Source: Spongiibacteraceae bacterium
Lineage (GTDB): Bacteria; Pseudomonadota; Gammaproteobacteria; Pseudomonadales; Spongiibacteraceae
Direction of reading: 5' to 3'
DNA length: 48,608 nt
Assembly: GCA_002710725.1 (NCBI GenBank)
Contig: PAKT01000080.1
Coordinates: forward strand, 1-48,608
Part shown: positions 35,215-42,733 of the stretch, piece after piece
Layout: each line of letters opens with the position of its first letter
Numbering within the stretch: the first letter of the stretch is position 1
The notes under the pieces: generated by a model
What the model saw: the letters and a program-made list of their open reading frames with translations, nothing else
Told to the model about the DNA's origin: nothing
Database searches by the model: none
Position numbers and translations under genes: made by a program

Positions 35215-35892
35215 CTGTTAAGACAATTCATTTCAATTTGTGTGGCGCTTGTTTTGTGTGCTGGCCTGGCGGGTTTGAGCTGGCAGGCAGCTAAGCAGTT
35301 TTTGGCGGCGCTGAACGGTGAACTGATCCGGGATGTGACCAGGGAACGTGCCGCCAGTCCGGTAATACGCGATGCAGCGTCTCAGGCTTTGAGCCTGGCG
35401 CCTTTCAATGCCGAGTATCATCGGCGTGTGGCGACAGCTGCCATGCGCCGTTTCAACGCCGAGGCCGGTCTTGCGCATATCACCCAGGCACTGAAGTTGC
35501 GGCCCGCCTGGCCCTACGATTGGTTAGTAATGAGTCATTTGCTGGCGGCGAACGGCGTATTCGATGAGCGGATGACTACGGCGCTGTCGAGCATTCAGGC
35601 CACTGGCGCTGCGGAACGTTCCCTGCAGCTTGATACCGCCATGATGGTGCTGGCGTATTGGTATCACTTCAATGAAATGCAGCGGCGCGAGGGCCTGCCT
35701 GCTATTGAGACGATATTGTATCGAGGAGAGCGTAATGCCAGGCAGCTCGCTGTGTATATCGAGAAATTACAGCGTGTCGATTTGTTTTGTCGCCGGCTGG
35801 TTCATTTGGTTGAGTACGGCCCCGCCTGGTGCGCTAACTTTGAAAAGCGAGAAAAAGCACGCCAACGTAATGCCAGGAAGCAGGCTCAATGA
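35215..35892 (+). CDS. VpsP-like exopolysaccharide biosynthesis protein
   Basis: A protein of about 225 residues with one N-terminal membrane anchor and a soluble helical, TPR-like remainder (SPVIRDAASQALSLAPFNAEYHRRVA..., HITQALKLRPAWPYDWL). Size and place (barrel, OPX, Wzc, this gene, Wzy) correspond to VpsP of the vibrio vps-II operon; its molecular role is not known. No ATG exists. The GTG at 35242 has no ribosome binding site and would cut the anchor; a CTG at 35215 follows GGTGG by six bases and gives MLRQFISICVALVLCAGLAG, a complete anchor, so I annotate the CTG. The stop overlaps the next ATG. Confidence 0.72.
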   Translation: MLRQFISICVALVLCAGLAGLSWQAAKQFLAALNGELIRDVTRERAASPVIRDAASQALSLAPFNAEYHRRVATAAMRRFNAEAGLAHITQALKLRPAWPYDWLVMSHLLAANGVFDERMTTALSSIQATGAAERSLQLDTAMMVLAYWYHFNEMQRREGLPAIETILYRGERNARQLAVYIEKLQRVDLFCRRLVHLVEYGPAWCANFEKREKARQRNARKQAQ

Positions 35893-37352
35893 CGAGACTG
35901 CTTGGCACCAGCGAGCCTTCTCGCCACGTATTTCGAGGGCGGGGTGACGGTCTGGTCTTTCTCGGGCTGGTCGTTCTGCTGTTTATCTTTCCCCTGGCTC
36001 GTGGCGGCAATCGTCTGTGGGCGGTTTCCTTGTTTGATGCGATGGTCTTTGGGCTGTGCGCTTTGTGGCTTCTGTGCTTTATTTTTGGGCGCGTCCAGAT
36101 GCCGGCCGCAGTCAGCCGGGCCCGCTATGTAATTTTTCTCTGGCTGTTGTGGCTGGCCTATATCGCCTTTCAGTTCGTGCCGCTACCCTTGCCGCTGGCA
36201 GAGACGTTGGCGCCCCTGTCGGTGGAAAAGTACGCGGCGGTAGCTGCTGTCACCGGCGAGCCGCTTCACGCCGCGGCGATCTCTATTTCGCGCGGCGATA
36301 CCTTCGACCATCTGCTGGAGAGTACGGGCCTGCTGGCGCTGTTTCTGTTGGTGTTGTTCACTGTGCGCGGCAATCGGCGCATGCACTTTCTCGCCATGAC
36401 ACTTGTTTGCGGTGGCCTGTTCCAGGCGCTTTACGGCATTCTCTTTTACCTGTCGGGTCTGGATCGTGGGCTGTTTCTCGATGCGGCGTCGCCCTTGAAT
36501 GTGGTAACAGGCACATTTGTTAACCGCAACCACCTGGCCGGTTATCTAGAGATTGCCGCGGCAGCGGGTATCGGTTTGGTTTTGGCCGATCTTAAAGGAG
36601 GCGGTGCGAGCAACTGGCGCGCGCGCTTTCGTCATTTTGTTGAGTTCTTGATGAGTGAAACCGTGCTTCTGCGGGTATTTCTCGCGATCATGGTGATTGC
36701 CCTGGTCATGAGTCAGTCGCGCATGGGAAATGTCGCTTTTTTTTCCTCTATTGGCGTGGCGGGGATGATTTATGTCGTGTTGCGCGAGCGGCAGCTGTTT
36801 TTTAAAAGTTTGTTTGTGTTTGCCACGCTGTTCCTGATTGATTTTCTGATTCTGAGTAATTGGTTCGGGCTGGATGCGCTGGTCGAGCGCATAGAAACCA
36901 CCGAAATGTCCAGGGAGATGCGCGTTGCGGTGATGCCGGATTTGCTTCGCGCGTTTGAGGCCTACTGGCCCATGGGTTCGGGGCTGGGCAGCTTCTATAC
37001 GGCGTTTCCCGAGTTTCGATCGCCAGAAATTCCCAAGTTGCACTATCACGCCCACAATGACTATATCGAGTTCGGCATCGAAACAGGTATCTGGGGCCTG
37101 GCCTTGCTGGGTGGTATCGTTGCGCTCGTAATGTGGCGCGCAGTGTTACTCCTGGTAAAGCGCAAGGATCGGCTGGTTGGTGGTATCGCCTTTGCCGCCA
37201 TCATGGCGGTGGTTGCGCTGGGTATTCACGGCACGGTCGATTTCAACCTGCAAATACCCGCCAACGCCGCGGCCCTGGTCGCTCTTCTGGGGCTCGTCAT
37301 GTCATGCTCACCCGAAGGACGTCGGCACTCTAACGGTGGGAGGCAGGCGTGA
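35889..37352 (+). CDS. O-antigen ligase/polymerase-like membrane protein (second)
   Basis: A 487-residue multi-pass membrane protein, a likely Wzy-type polymerase. Conserved parts are VTGTFVNRNHLAGYLEIAAAAGIG near 205, MSQSRMGNVAFFSSIGVAGM with the key arginine near 275, and the large periplasmic loop MGSGLGSFYTAFPEFRS followed by LHYHAHNDYIEFGIETGIWG (near 390-410), where the HNDYIEF histidine motif is characteristic of this superfamily. It overlaps the genes before and after by four bases, so it belongs to the export operon. GC-rich and well separated from the ligase/polymerase-like gene at 21666, it is probably an old part of the locus. Confidence 0.9.
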   Translation: MTRLLGTSEPSRHVFRGRGDGLVFLGLVVLLFIFPLARGGNRLWAVSLFDAMVFGLCALWLLCFIFGRVQMPAAVSRARYVIFLWLLWLAYIAFQFVPLPLPLAETLAPLSVEKYAAVAAVTGEPLHAAAISISRGDTFDHLLESTGLLALFLLVLFTVRGNRRMHFLAMTLVCGGLFQALYGILFYLSGLDRGLFLDAASPLNVVTGTFVNRNHLAGYLEIAAAAGIGLVLADLKGGGASNWRARFRHFVEFLMSETVLLRVFLAIMVIALVMSQSRMGNVAFFSSIGVAGMIYVVLRERQLFFKSLFVFATLFLIDFLILSNWFGLDALVERIETTEMSREMRVAVMPDLLRAFEAYWPMGSGLGSFYTAFPEFRSPEIPKLHYHAHNDYIEFGIETGIWGLALLGGIVALVMWRAVLLLVKRKDRLVGGIAFAAIMAVVALGIHGTVDFNLQIPANAAALVALLGLVMSCSPEGRRHSNGGRQA

Positions 37353-37813
37353 TCGAAAGTATTTTGATGGTGTGCGCCGGCAATATTTGCCGCTCGCCAC
37401 TGGCTGAGTACGAGATGCGGCGGCTGGCACCGGCGCTCAAAGTGTCGTCGGCGGGAGTTTCCGCCCTGATTGACAGTCGAGTGGATCCGCGCGTGGCGCG
37501 GCTCGCGGAAAGCGAGGGTCTGGATTTGTCGGCGCATCGCGCACGTCAGATAGAGGCCGAAATGCTCTATGACCACGACCTGGTGATTGTGATGGAGCCG
37601 AGCCAGCGCGACTGGCTGATTCAACGCTTTCCGCAGGATCGGGCGAAGGTAGTGCTGCTGTCGCACTGGAGTGGCGGAGGCAGCGTGCCGGACCCTTTTC
37701 GTCGGTCCCAGCCAGTGTACGAGTTGGTGCACCGAAAAATACTCGCGTGTTGTGACGAGTGGCGCCGGCATTTACAGTTGCCGGCGATGGAGCGGCTCGA
37801 TGGGCCTGAGTAA
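37349..37813 (+). CDS. wzb: Low-molecular-weight protein tyrosine phosphatase (Wzb-like)
   Basis: A 154-residue cytoplasmic phosphatase expected to dephosphorylate the tyrosine tail of the Wzc-type kinase. The phosphate loop VCAGNICRSP holds the nucleophile C9 and R15, and VPDPF near residue 113-117 holds the general-acid aspartate. The GTG at 37349 overlaps the stop of the polymerase-like gene. Kinase and phosphatase are encoded in the same operon but separated by two genes, unlike the wza-wzb-wzc order of enterics. Confidence 0.94.
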   Translation: MIESILMVCAGNICRSPLAEYEMRRLAPALKVSSAGVSALIDSRVDPRVARLAESEGLDLSAHRARQIEAEMLYDHDLVIVMEPSQRDWLIQRFPQDRAKVVLLSHWSGGGSVPDPFRRSQPVYELVHRKILACCDEWRRHLQLPAMERLDGPE

Positions 37814-37898
37814 GTGAAAGGTGCCGCTTGAAAAGGTGTGACGGGCGGCTTTCAGCAAAGAATGTGGATTGTTTCACGCTTGTTTAGCATAGGGTGGT

Positions 37899-37926
37899 GG
37901 TTAAAAATTAACCAATTTGGTAATAT
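37899..37926 (+). promoter_or_regulatory. Palindrome and extended -10 upstream of wecA
   Basis: GGTTAA-AAA-TTAACC (37899-37913) is a perfect 6-bp dyad. Seven bases later stands TGGTAATAT, an extended -10 with hexamer TAATAT (37921-37926). The dyad covers the place of the -35 element, so it could be a repressor or activator site for wecA. Confidence 0.45.
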
Positions 37927-38017
37927 TCACACCTTGCTGGAGGAAAAGTCCGCTCCGGCATCAACAGCTGAATAACGATAACGATTAGCTAGCGCGGTAC
38001 AAAGCGGAGGCTGCACA

Positions 38018-38050
38018 GGTCGGGGTCGGGTAAGCCCTTCCCGCCCGACC
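38018..38050 (+). promoter_or_regulatory. Strong hairpin in the wecA leader
   Basis: GGTCGGG (38018-38024) pairs with CCCGACC (38044-38050); inside, CGGG (38027-38030) pairs with CCCG (38040-38043) around a 9-base loop. The stem ends 18 bases before the wecA ATG, next to its ribosome binding site (GAGGGGG). It may be an attenuator or a translation-control structure; no T-run follows. Confidence 0.5.
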
Positions 38051-38068
38051 GTGTTGAGGGGGTGTTGG

Positions 38069-39190
38069 ATGTCTCTTTCATTGCTTGGCATAAATGTCGC
38101 TGTATTTCTTATGGCGGCGATTCTAATCACAATTCTCGCCCGCTTGGCGCCTGCTCTCGGCCTGGTCGATCATCCGGACGCCGTGCGCAAGTCCCATTCG
38201 CACCCCACGCCCACGGTAGGTGGCCTAGCTATCGCCTTGGCCTTGCTGATCACCCTCGCATACTACTATATGACCTCGGGCGGAATTGGCTGGCTGTGGT
38301 TGTGTGTCACTTGCCTGGTGCTGATGGGGCTGGTCGATGATCGCTTCGAACTACCTTACCGCGTTCGATTTATGGGCCACTTGGTGGTGGGTTTTCTGAT
38401 GGCCGCACTCCAAGGAATTGTGCTGGTTGACTTGGGAGACCTGCTTGGCACCGGACCGATCCTGTTGGGCGTGATGGCGATCCCGCTGACTATGTTCGCA
38501 GTTGCAAGCGCGGTGAATGCAATGAATCTGATCGATGGCCTGGATGGCCTGGCCTCGGGTGTGGCGGTCATTCCGCTGGCGATGATGCTTGGCTTAGCCC
38601 TGCAGCATGGCCTGCAGGCTCAGGTGGTGCTGGTGACTTCACTGCTCGCCGGTGTGATGGCTTTCATGCTGTTTAACCATCCCTTACTGCGTGGGTCGCG
38701 CCGACGTTGCTTTCTCGGTGATACCGGCTCAAATGTGCTCGGTTTTCTGGTAGTTTGTCTGATGATCGATTTGAGTCAGCGAGGGGTAATGTATCCAATT
38801 GTTGCGCTCTACTTGCTGGGTATTCCTTTGATGGACACCGCCGCGGTCATTGTGCGCCGCCGTGTGATGGGCTTATCACCCACGGATCCGGGACGAGATC
38901 ATATCCATCACTTGCTCCAGCGTGCGGGCCTCAATCAGACATGTGCAGTTTTGGCCATTCACTGTATAACACTGTTGTTCGCAGCACTGGGGCTTGGGAT
39001 GATGCTTGTAGGTGTTGCCGAGCCCCTCATTTTCGCGATTTATGTGGTCTGTCTAGTGAGCTTCCTGTTTTTTACCCGTCATCCAGGTAGAACATCAGCA
39101 ATTATCAACCGGCTGGTCAAAGCGCTCAGGTTGGATATTCTCCTAGTGGGTGAAGTTGCTAAGGTCAACTTCTATCCCCTGAAAGAATAA
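38069..39190 (+). CDS. wecA: Undecaprenyl-phosphate N-acetylglucosaminyl 1-phosphate transferase
   Basis: Starts glycan assembly by moving a HexNAc-1-phosphate, usually GlcNAc, from UDP-sugar to undecaprenyl phosphate on the inner face of the membrane. The 373 residues form about eleven helices. Catalytic motifs are VDDRFELPY (about 89), NAMNLIDGLDGLASG (about 150), FLGDTGSN (about 215) and the cytoplasmic DPGRDHIHHLL (about 273), which matches the histidine motif of WecA rather than MraY. The ATG at 38069 follows GAGGGGG by eight bases. It is the only initiating transferase in the window and may serve both glycan systems. Confidence 0.93.
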   Translation: MSLSLLGINVAVFLMAAILITILARLAPALGLVDHPDAVRKSHSHPTPTVGGLAIALALLITLAYYYMTSGGIGWLWLCVTCLVLMGLVDDRFELPYRVRFMGHLVVGFLMAALQGIVLVDLGDLLGTGPILLGVMAIPLTMFAVASAVNAMNLIDGLDGLASGVAVIPLAMMLGLALQHGLQAQVVLVTSLLAGVMAFMLFNHPLLRGSRRRCFLGDTGSNVLGFLVVCLMIDLSQRGVMYPIVALYLLGIPLMDTAAVIVRRRVMGLSPTDPGRDHIHHLLQRAGLNQTCAVLAIHCITLLFAALGLGMMLVGVAEPLIFAIYVVCLVSFLFFTRHPGRTSAIINRLVKALRLDILLVGEVAKVNFYPLKE

Positions 39191-39240
39191 CTTCCGCGAA
39201 CGTTTATCCGCTCAAAGTGGTGCGAGGGGGGCTATCCCGC

Positions 39241-39246
39241 TATAAT
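39241..39246 (+). promoter_or_regulatory. Probable -10 element of the cytochrome c5 gene
   Basis: A perfect TATAAT stands 66 bases before the chosen start of the cytochrome c5 gene, after the wecA stop. The -35 at the right spacing is poor, so the promoter is only probable. Confidence 0.4.
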
Positions 39247-39306
39247 GCGCACCCGGATTTCCAGAGCTCCTCCCTCGGCTGGGGCTGAATGTATGAGGAT
39301 CAATGC

Positions 39307-39732
39307 GTGATAAATATTGTATTAAAGAAACTGGCTACCATGGCTCTTCTGGGGCTGTGTGTCTCTGTCTTCGCTATGACAGATCAACAGCGCGCTGAGC
39401 TGGAAGAGCGAATCAAACCCGCCGGTCAGGTGTGTATGGAAGGGGACAGCAGCTGTGGATCGGCTTCTGCAGCAAGCAGCGGCGGCAGCGGTAAGCCTGT
39501 TGAAGAAATTTACAATACCTACTGCATGGCCTGTCACACCACAGGCGCGGCCGGCGCTCCCAAGATCGGTGACGCCGCTGCCTGGGAAGAGCGTCTGGGC
39601 AAGGGTATTGAAGAGGTATATGCCAACGCCATCAACGGCATTAACGGCATGCCGCCGAAAGGTACCTGCATGAGCTGCTCTGACGAAGAGATTGAGGCGA
39701 CAGTCGATTACATCGTTGAAAACAGCAAGTAA
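39307..39732 (+). CDS. Cytochrome c5-like protein
   Basis: A small periplasmic mono-haem electron carrier of 141 residues. An N-terminal hydrophobic segment (INIVLKKLATMALLGLCVSVFA) acts as signal peptide or anchor, a serine/glycine linker follows, and the cytochrome domain has the haem site CMACH (73-77), the axial methionine in GMPPKG, and the extra cysteine pair CMSC typical of c5. I use the GTG at 39307, seven bases after a TGAGGA site; an ATG at 39289 would add six residues. A strong terminator follows, so it is a single-gene unit. Confidence 0.85.
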   Translation: MINIVLKKLATMALLGLCVSVFAMTDQQRAELEERIKPAGQVCMEGDSSCGSASAASSGGSGKPVEEIYNTYCMACHTTGAAGAPKIGDAAAWEERLGKGIEEVYANAINGINGMPPKGTCMSCSDEEIEATVDYIVENSK

Positions 39733-39760
39733 TCGCGTAAATATCGCCTAAGTTTGCAAA

Positions 39761-39785
39761 AAGCCGCGCTAGCCGCGGCTTTTTT
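39761..39785 (+). terminator. Rho-independent terminator after cytochrome c5
   Basis: AAGCCGCG (39761-39768) and CGCGGCTT (39774-39781) form a perfect 8-bp GC-rich stem with a five-base loop, followed by T-rich sequence (to 39785). It starts 28 bases after the cytochrome stop codon. The preceding A-run would also allow weak function on the other strand. Confidence 0.88.
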
Positions 39786-39860
39786 GTGCCTGCAGCTTCG
39801 GAAATCGCTTATTGCGGTGGTGTTCTGGAGGCTGGACAGTCTCTGTTAATCGCTGTACGT

Positions 39861-40754
39861 ATGGAGTCTATGCCGACGAACCCCAAGCCGCCATCAATTG
39901 TACGTGCCAGTTCTGATCCGCAAAAGGATTTGTTGCGGCAGGTCACTGCGTCTTTAAAAGACGGTTCACTGGAGCTGCCCAGCCTGCCCGACGTAGCTCT
40001 GGAAGTGCGCTCTGTCGCTGCGGAGCGTGACTTGGGGATATCGGATCTTGTCACCGTTATACAGCAGGATCCGGGCCTCAGCACCTACCTGATCAAGGTG
40101 TCCAACAGCGTTTATTACCGCCGGGCGAAGCCGGCCTTGACGCTGGCTCAGGCAATCAGCCGCCTTGGGGTGTCGAGTACGCGGGATTTATCGTCCAGTT
40201 ATGCCATTCGCACCTTGTTCTTTATGCGTAACAAGGAAATCAAAGGCTATCTCCGCGACATCTGGCAGCGCAGCGTTTATACCGGGTCTCTGGCCCATGT
40301 GATGGCAGAGCGCTGCAACATGGCTCCGGATCGGGCTTTACTGGCAGGGTTGATTCAGGATATCGGCGCCTTGCCGCTGCTGATGCATCTCGAGAAATAC
40401 CCCGCACTGCTGGCCGATCGCGACAAGGTGACGGCGTTGATCAATCAGTACAGCGGCAAAATCAGCGCCTTGATCCTCAATGCCTGGCACTTCGACGATG
40501 AACTGGTCAATGTCGGGCTGGAGCGCGAGAACTGGCTGCGTGACAAGCGCCCGCAGGCGGACCTCGCCGACCTGATCCTGGTGGCGCGCTATCACACCTA
40601 TATCGGTGAGACGGCGGTTCGAGGACTCCCCCCGCTTTTTCAAATTCCGGCCTTTCGCAAGCTACCGCTGGGTGAGCTTGATCCGGAAGAGGGGCTTGCC
40701 TTTATCAAGACTGCCAAAGCTGAAGTAGAGGCGATGCGTCAAGCACTGGTTTAG
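39861..40754 (+). CDS. HDOD-domain protein
   Basis: A 297-residue cytoplasmic protein made almost wholly of an HDOD domain, a degenerate relative of HD phosphohydrolases used in signalling. LPSLPDVALEVRSVAAERDLGISDLVTVIQQDPGLSTYLIKVSNSVYY in pieces gives the typical opening, then LAQAISRLGVSSTRDL and LLAGLIQDIGALPLL, where a full HD metal site is not kept. No output domain is attached. I take the ATG at 39861 (another at 39870); the frame is open back to 39786 but that part overlaps the upstream terminator. Its target is unknown. Confidence 0.88.
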   Translation: MESMPTNPKPPSIVRASSDPQKDLLRQVTASLKDGSLELPSLPDVALEVRSVAAERDLGISDLVTVIQQDPGLSTYLIKVSNSVYYRRAKPALTLAQAISRLGVSSTRDLSSSYAIRTLFFMRNKEIKGYLRDIWQRSVYTGSLAHVMAERCNMAPDRALLAGLIQDIGALPLLMHLEKYPALLADRDKVTALINQYSGKISALILNAWHFDDELVNVGLERENWLRDKRPQADLADLILVARYHTYIGETAVRGLPPLFQIPAFRKLPLGELDPEEGLAFIKTAKAEVEAMRQALV

Positions 40755-40855
40755 TCGCTCAGTCGCTGCAAAGTTGGCGCTGTGCACTTATGGCCTGTTC
40801 TGGGCTAGAATAGCTAGCTGAATTTGCCCGCAGCCGTAGATCAGGAAAAAATATA

Positions 40856-41548
40856 ATGATAATCAAACGCTTGCTGAAGATTTTCAGTGTTCTGCCCGTC
40901 GTATTGGCAGTGATGGCCTGTAGCGACGACCCCGCCGTAAGTATCGACAGTCAGGCTGCGGCCCAGCAGGCCCAGAGTCTCTTGGCGACAGGCAGTGTCA
41001 GCGACGGTAAACAGTTGTATGTCGCCTGTCAGGCCTGTCACGGCGCGAAAGGAGAGGGCAACAAGGCAATGAATGCGCCGTCCCTCGTCAACCAAAGCCC
41101 CTGGTATGTGAAGCGACAAATGCTGGCCTTTAAAGAAGGTCGCCGCGGTAGCCACCCCAAAGACGTCTACGGTCAGCAGATGGTGGCTATTGCCACCACC
41201 ATTGCCGACGAAGCGGCTGTCGATGCGCTGGTGGCCTATATCGACTCCCTGCCCAACCGCGCCCCTGAAGCAACGGTTGAGGGAAACGTAAAGAAGGGTG
41301 AGGACTACTATTCCATGGTCTGCGGCTCCTGCCACGGGCCCAATGCCGAAGGTAATGAACTGCTGGACTCTCCGGCCCTGGCCGGCGTCGACGACTGGTA
41401 TCTGGTGCGCCAGTTTGAGCTGTTCCGCAAGGGCATTCGCGGCGCCGACGACAAGTACGGCCGTCAGATGGTGATGATGGCACCGGCGCTGCCCACCGAC
41501 GAAGACGTGCGCAACGTCGTCAGTTATATCCAGACACTCGCCGAGTAA
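40856..41548 (+). CDS. Di-haem cytochrome c4-like lipoprotein
   Basis: A 230-residue two-domain cytochrome c. A lipoprotein signal peptide ends in the lipobox VMAC-S (cysteine near residue 22), so it is membrane-anchored in the periplasm. Each half carries one haem site, CQACH (58-62) and CGSCH (156-160), and a distal methionine stretch (YGQQMVAIA, YGRQMVMMA), as in c4 proteins. It ends one base before the gene for a MauG-type peroxidase and probably passes electrons to it or takes them from it. Confidence 0.9.
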   Translation: MIIKRLLKIFSVLPVVLAVMACSDDPAVSIDSQAAAQQAQSLLATGSVSDGKQLYVACQACHGAKGEGNKAMNAPSLVNQSPWYVKRQMLAFKEGRRGSHPKDVYGQQMVAIATTIADEAAVDALVAYIDSLPNRAPEATVEGNVKKGEDYYSMVCGSCHGPNAEGNELLDSPALAGVDDWYLVRQFELFRKGIRGADDKYGRQMVMMAPALPTDEDVRNVVSYIQTLAE

Positions 41549-41551
41549 GTG

Positions 41552-42733
41552 ATGCGCTGTTGGCTTGTTGTACTCAGCCTTTGCTGCGCGGCAGCCTGGG
41601 CTGACGACTGGCGGCTGAAAACCGTCTGTCCGCCGGGGTTTGTCAGCGACAGCGGGGTGTGCCGCTTCAGCTCGCTCTACAGTGATTACCCCTCCTTGCA
41701 GGATGCCGGCATGGGTGGGCTCAAAGTTGGCCTGCCCACCCCGCGCGATGGCTTTACCGCACAGCAAATTGATCTGGGGCGTCTGCTGTTTTTTGATCCG
41801 ATGTTGTCGGGTGACGGTTCGGTGTCCTGTGCCAGCTGCCATCAGCCTGACAAAGGTTTTACTGATGGCCGGGCCCTGAGCCGGGGAATTCACGGGCAGA
41901 CAGCGGAGCGTTCCGCGCCGAGCCTGTGGAACGTGGGTTTTCTGCAAACGCTGTTTTGGGACGCCCGGGCAAGCTCACTCGAGCAGCAGTTGCTCGGCCC
42001 GCTCTACGCCGAACATGAGATGGGTAATACTCCAGAACAGTTACTGGCCAGTTTGCGCGGCAACCCCATTTATACGGATTTATTCAAGCAGGCTTTTGGT
42101 GACAAAGGCCTGACGCTGGATACGATTTACACCGCGCTGGCGGCGTTTGAGGCCTCGCTGATTTCACTCAACAGCCGCTATGATCTGTACGCTCACGGCT
42201 TTCATGAGGTGCTCTCTGAGCCGGAGATTGAGGGTATGAATATCTTCCGCTCTTTTGTTGCCCGCTGCGGCGAATGCCATACCCCACCACTGTTTACCAA
42301 CCAGCAGCTGGCGGTGCTTGGTACGCCGGAGCCCGCCGGGCGGCCGCTGGACATCGGTGCCGAAGGGCCCACCGGTGACCGCTCTTTGCGCGGGGGCTTT
42401 AAAGTGCCCACGCTGCGCAATATTGAATTGACCGCGCCCTATATGCATTCCGGACGCTTCAAAACCCTGCGCGAAACCGTGGAGTTTTATACCAAAGGGC
42501 GCGGGCACGCCGTGCCCGAAGGTGAGCATCTGAGTATTCACTGGCATATCTGGGATCCAAAGCTGACCGATACCGAGCTCGATCGCTTGGTGGACTTTCT
42601 CAAAACGCTGACCGATCAAAGCTTTATGCCCGTTATTCCCGAGCGCGTACCCTCCGGCCTGTCGGTTGCGGACGCGCTTGATCATTCCGAAACCGTAGAA
42701 TCCACCCCTGTCGCAATGGGAGACAGCCCATGA
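41552..42733 (+). CDS. Di-haem cytochrome c peroxidase/MauG-family protein
   Basis: A 393-residue periplasmic protein with a signal peptide (cleavage near AWA-DD) and an unusual cysteine-containing start (KTVCPPGFVSDSGVC). The first haem site is CASCH (93-97) and the second CGECH (about 240-244), with LGRLLFFDPMLSGDGSVSCASCH in pieces as the hallmark of the family and VPTLRNIELTAPYMHSGRF as the late conserved stretch. Members reduce peroxide or oxidise proteins or small molecules through a high-valent haem. I use the ATG at 41552; a GTG one codon earlier is possible. It overlaps the beta-helix gene by four bases. Confidence 0.9.
   Translation: MRCWLVVLSLCCAAAWADDWRLKTVCPPGFVSDSGVCRFSSLYSDYPSLQDAGMGGLKVGLPTPRDGFTAQQIDLGRLLFFDPMLSGDGSVSCASCHQPDKGFTDGRALSRGIHGQTAERSAPSLWNVGFLQTLFWDARASSLEQQLLGPLYAEHEMGNTPEQLLASLRGNPIYTDLFKQAFGDKGLTLDTIYTALAAFEASLISLNSRYDLYAHGFHEVLSEPEIEGMNIFRSFVARCGECHTPPLFTNQQLAVLGTPEPAGRPLDIGAEGPTGDRSLRGGFKVPTLRNIELTAPYMHSGRFKTLRETVEFYTKGRGHAVPEGEHLSIHWHIWDPKLTDTELDRLVDFLKTLTDQSFMPVIPERVPSGLSVADALDHSETVESTPVAMGDSP

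Noticed and set aside
36236-36246. Second ops-like sequence (GGCGGTAGCTG)
   Set aside because: It lies inside the second polymerase-like coding region and lacks the T at the end of the ops core (GGCGGTAGNNT). No leader context.
40841-41947. 368-codon open frame on the - strand
   Set aside because: Antisense to the di-haem lipoprotein and the start of the MauG-type gene. No motif or ribosome binding site; a shadow of GC-rich coding.
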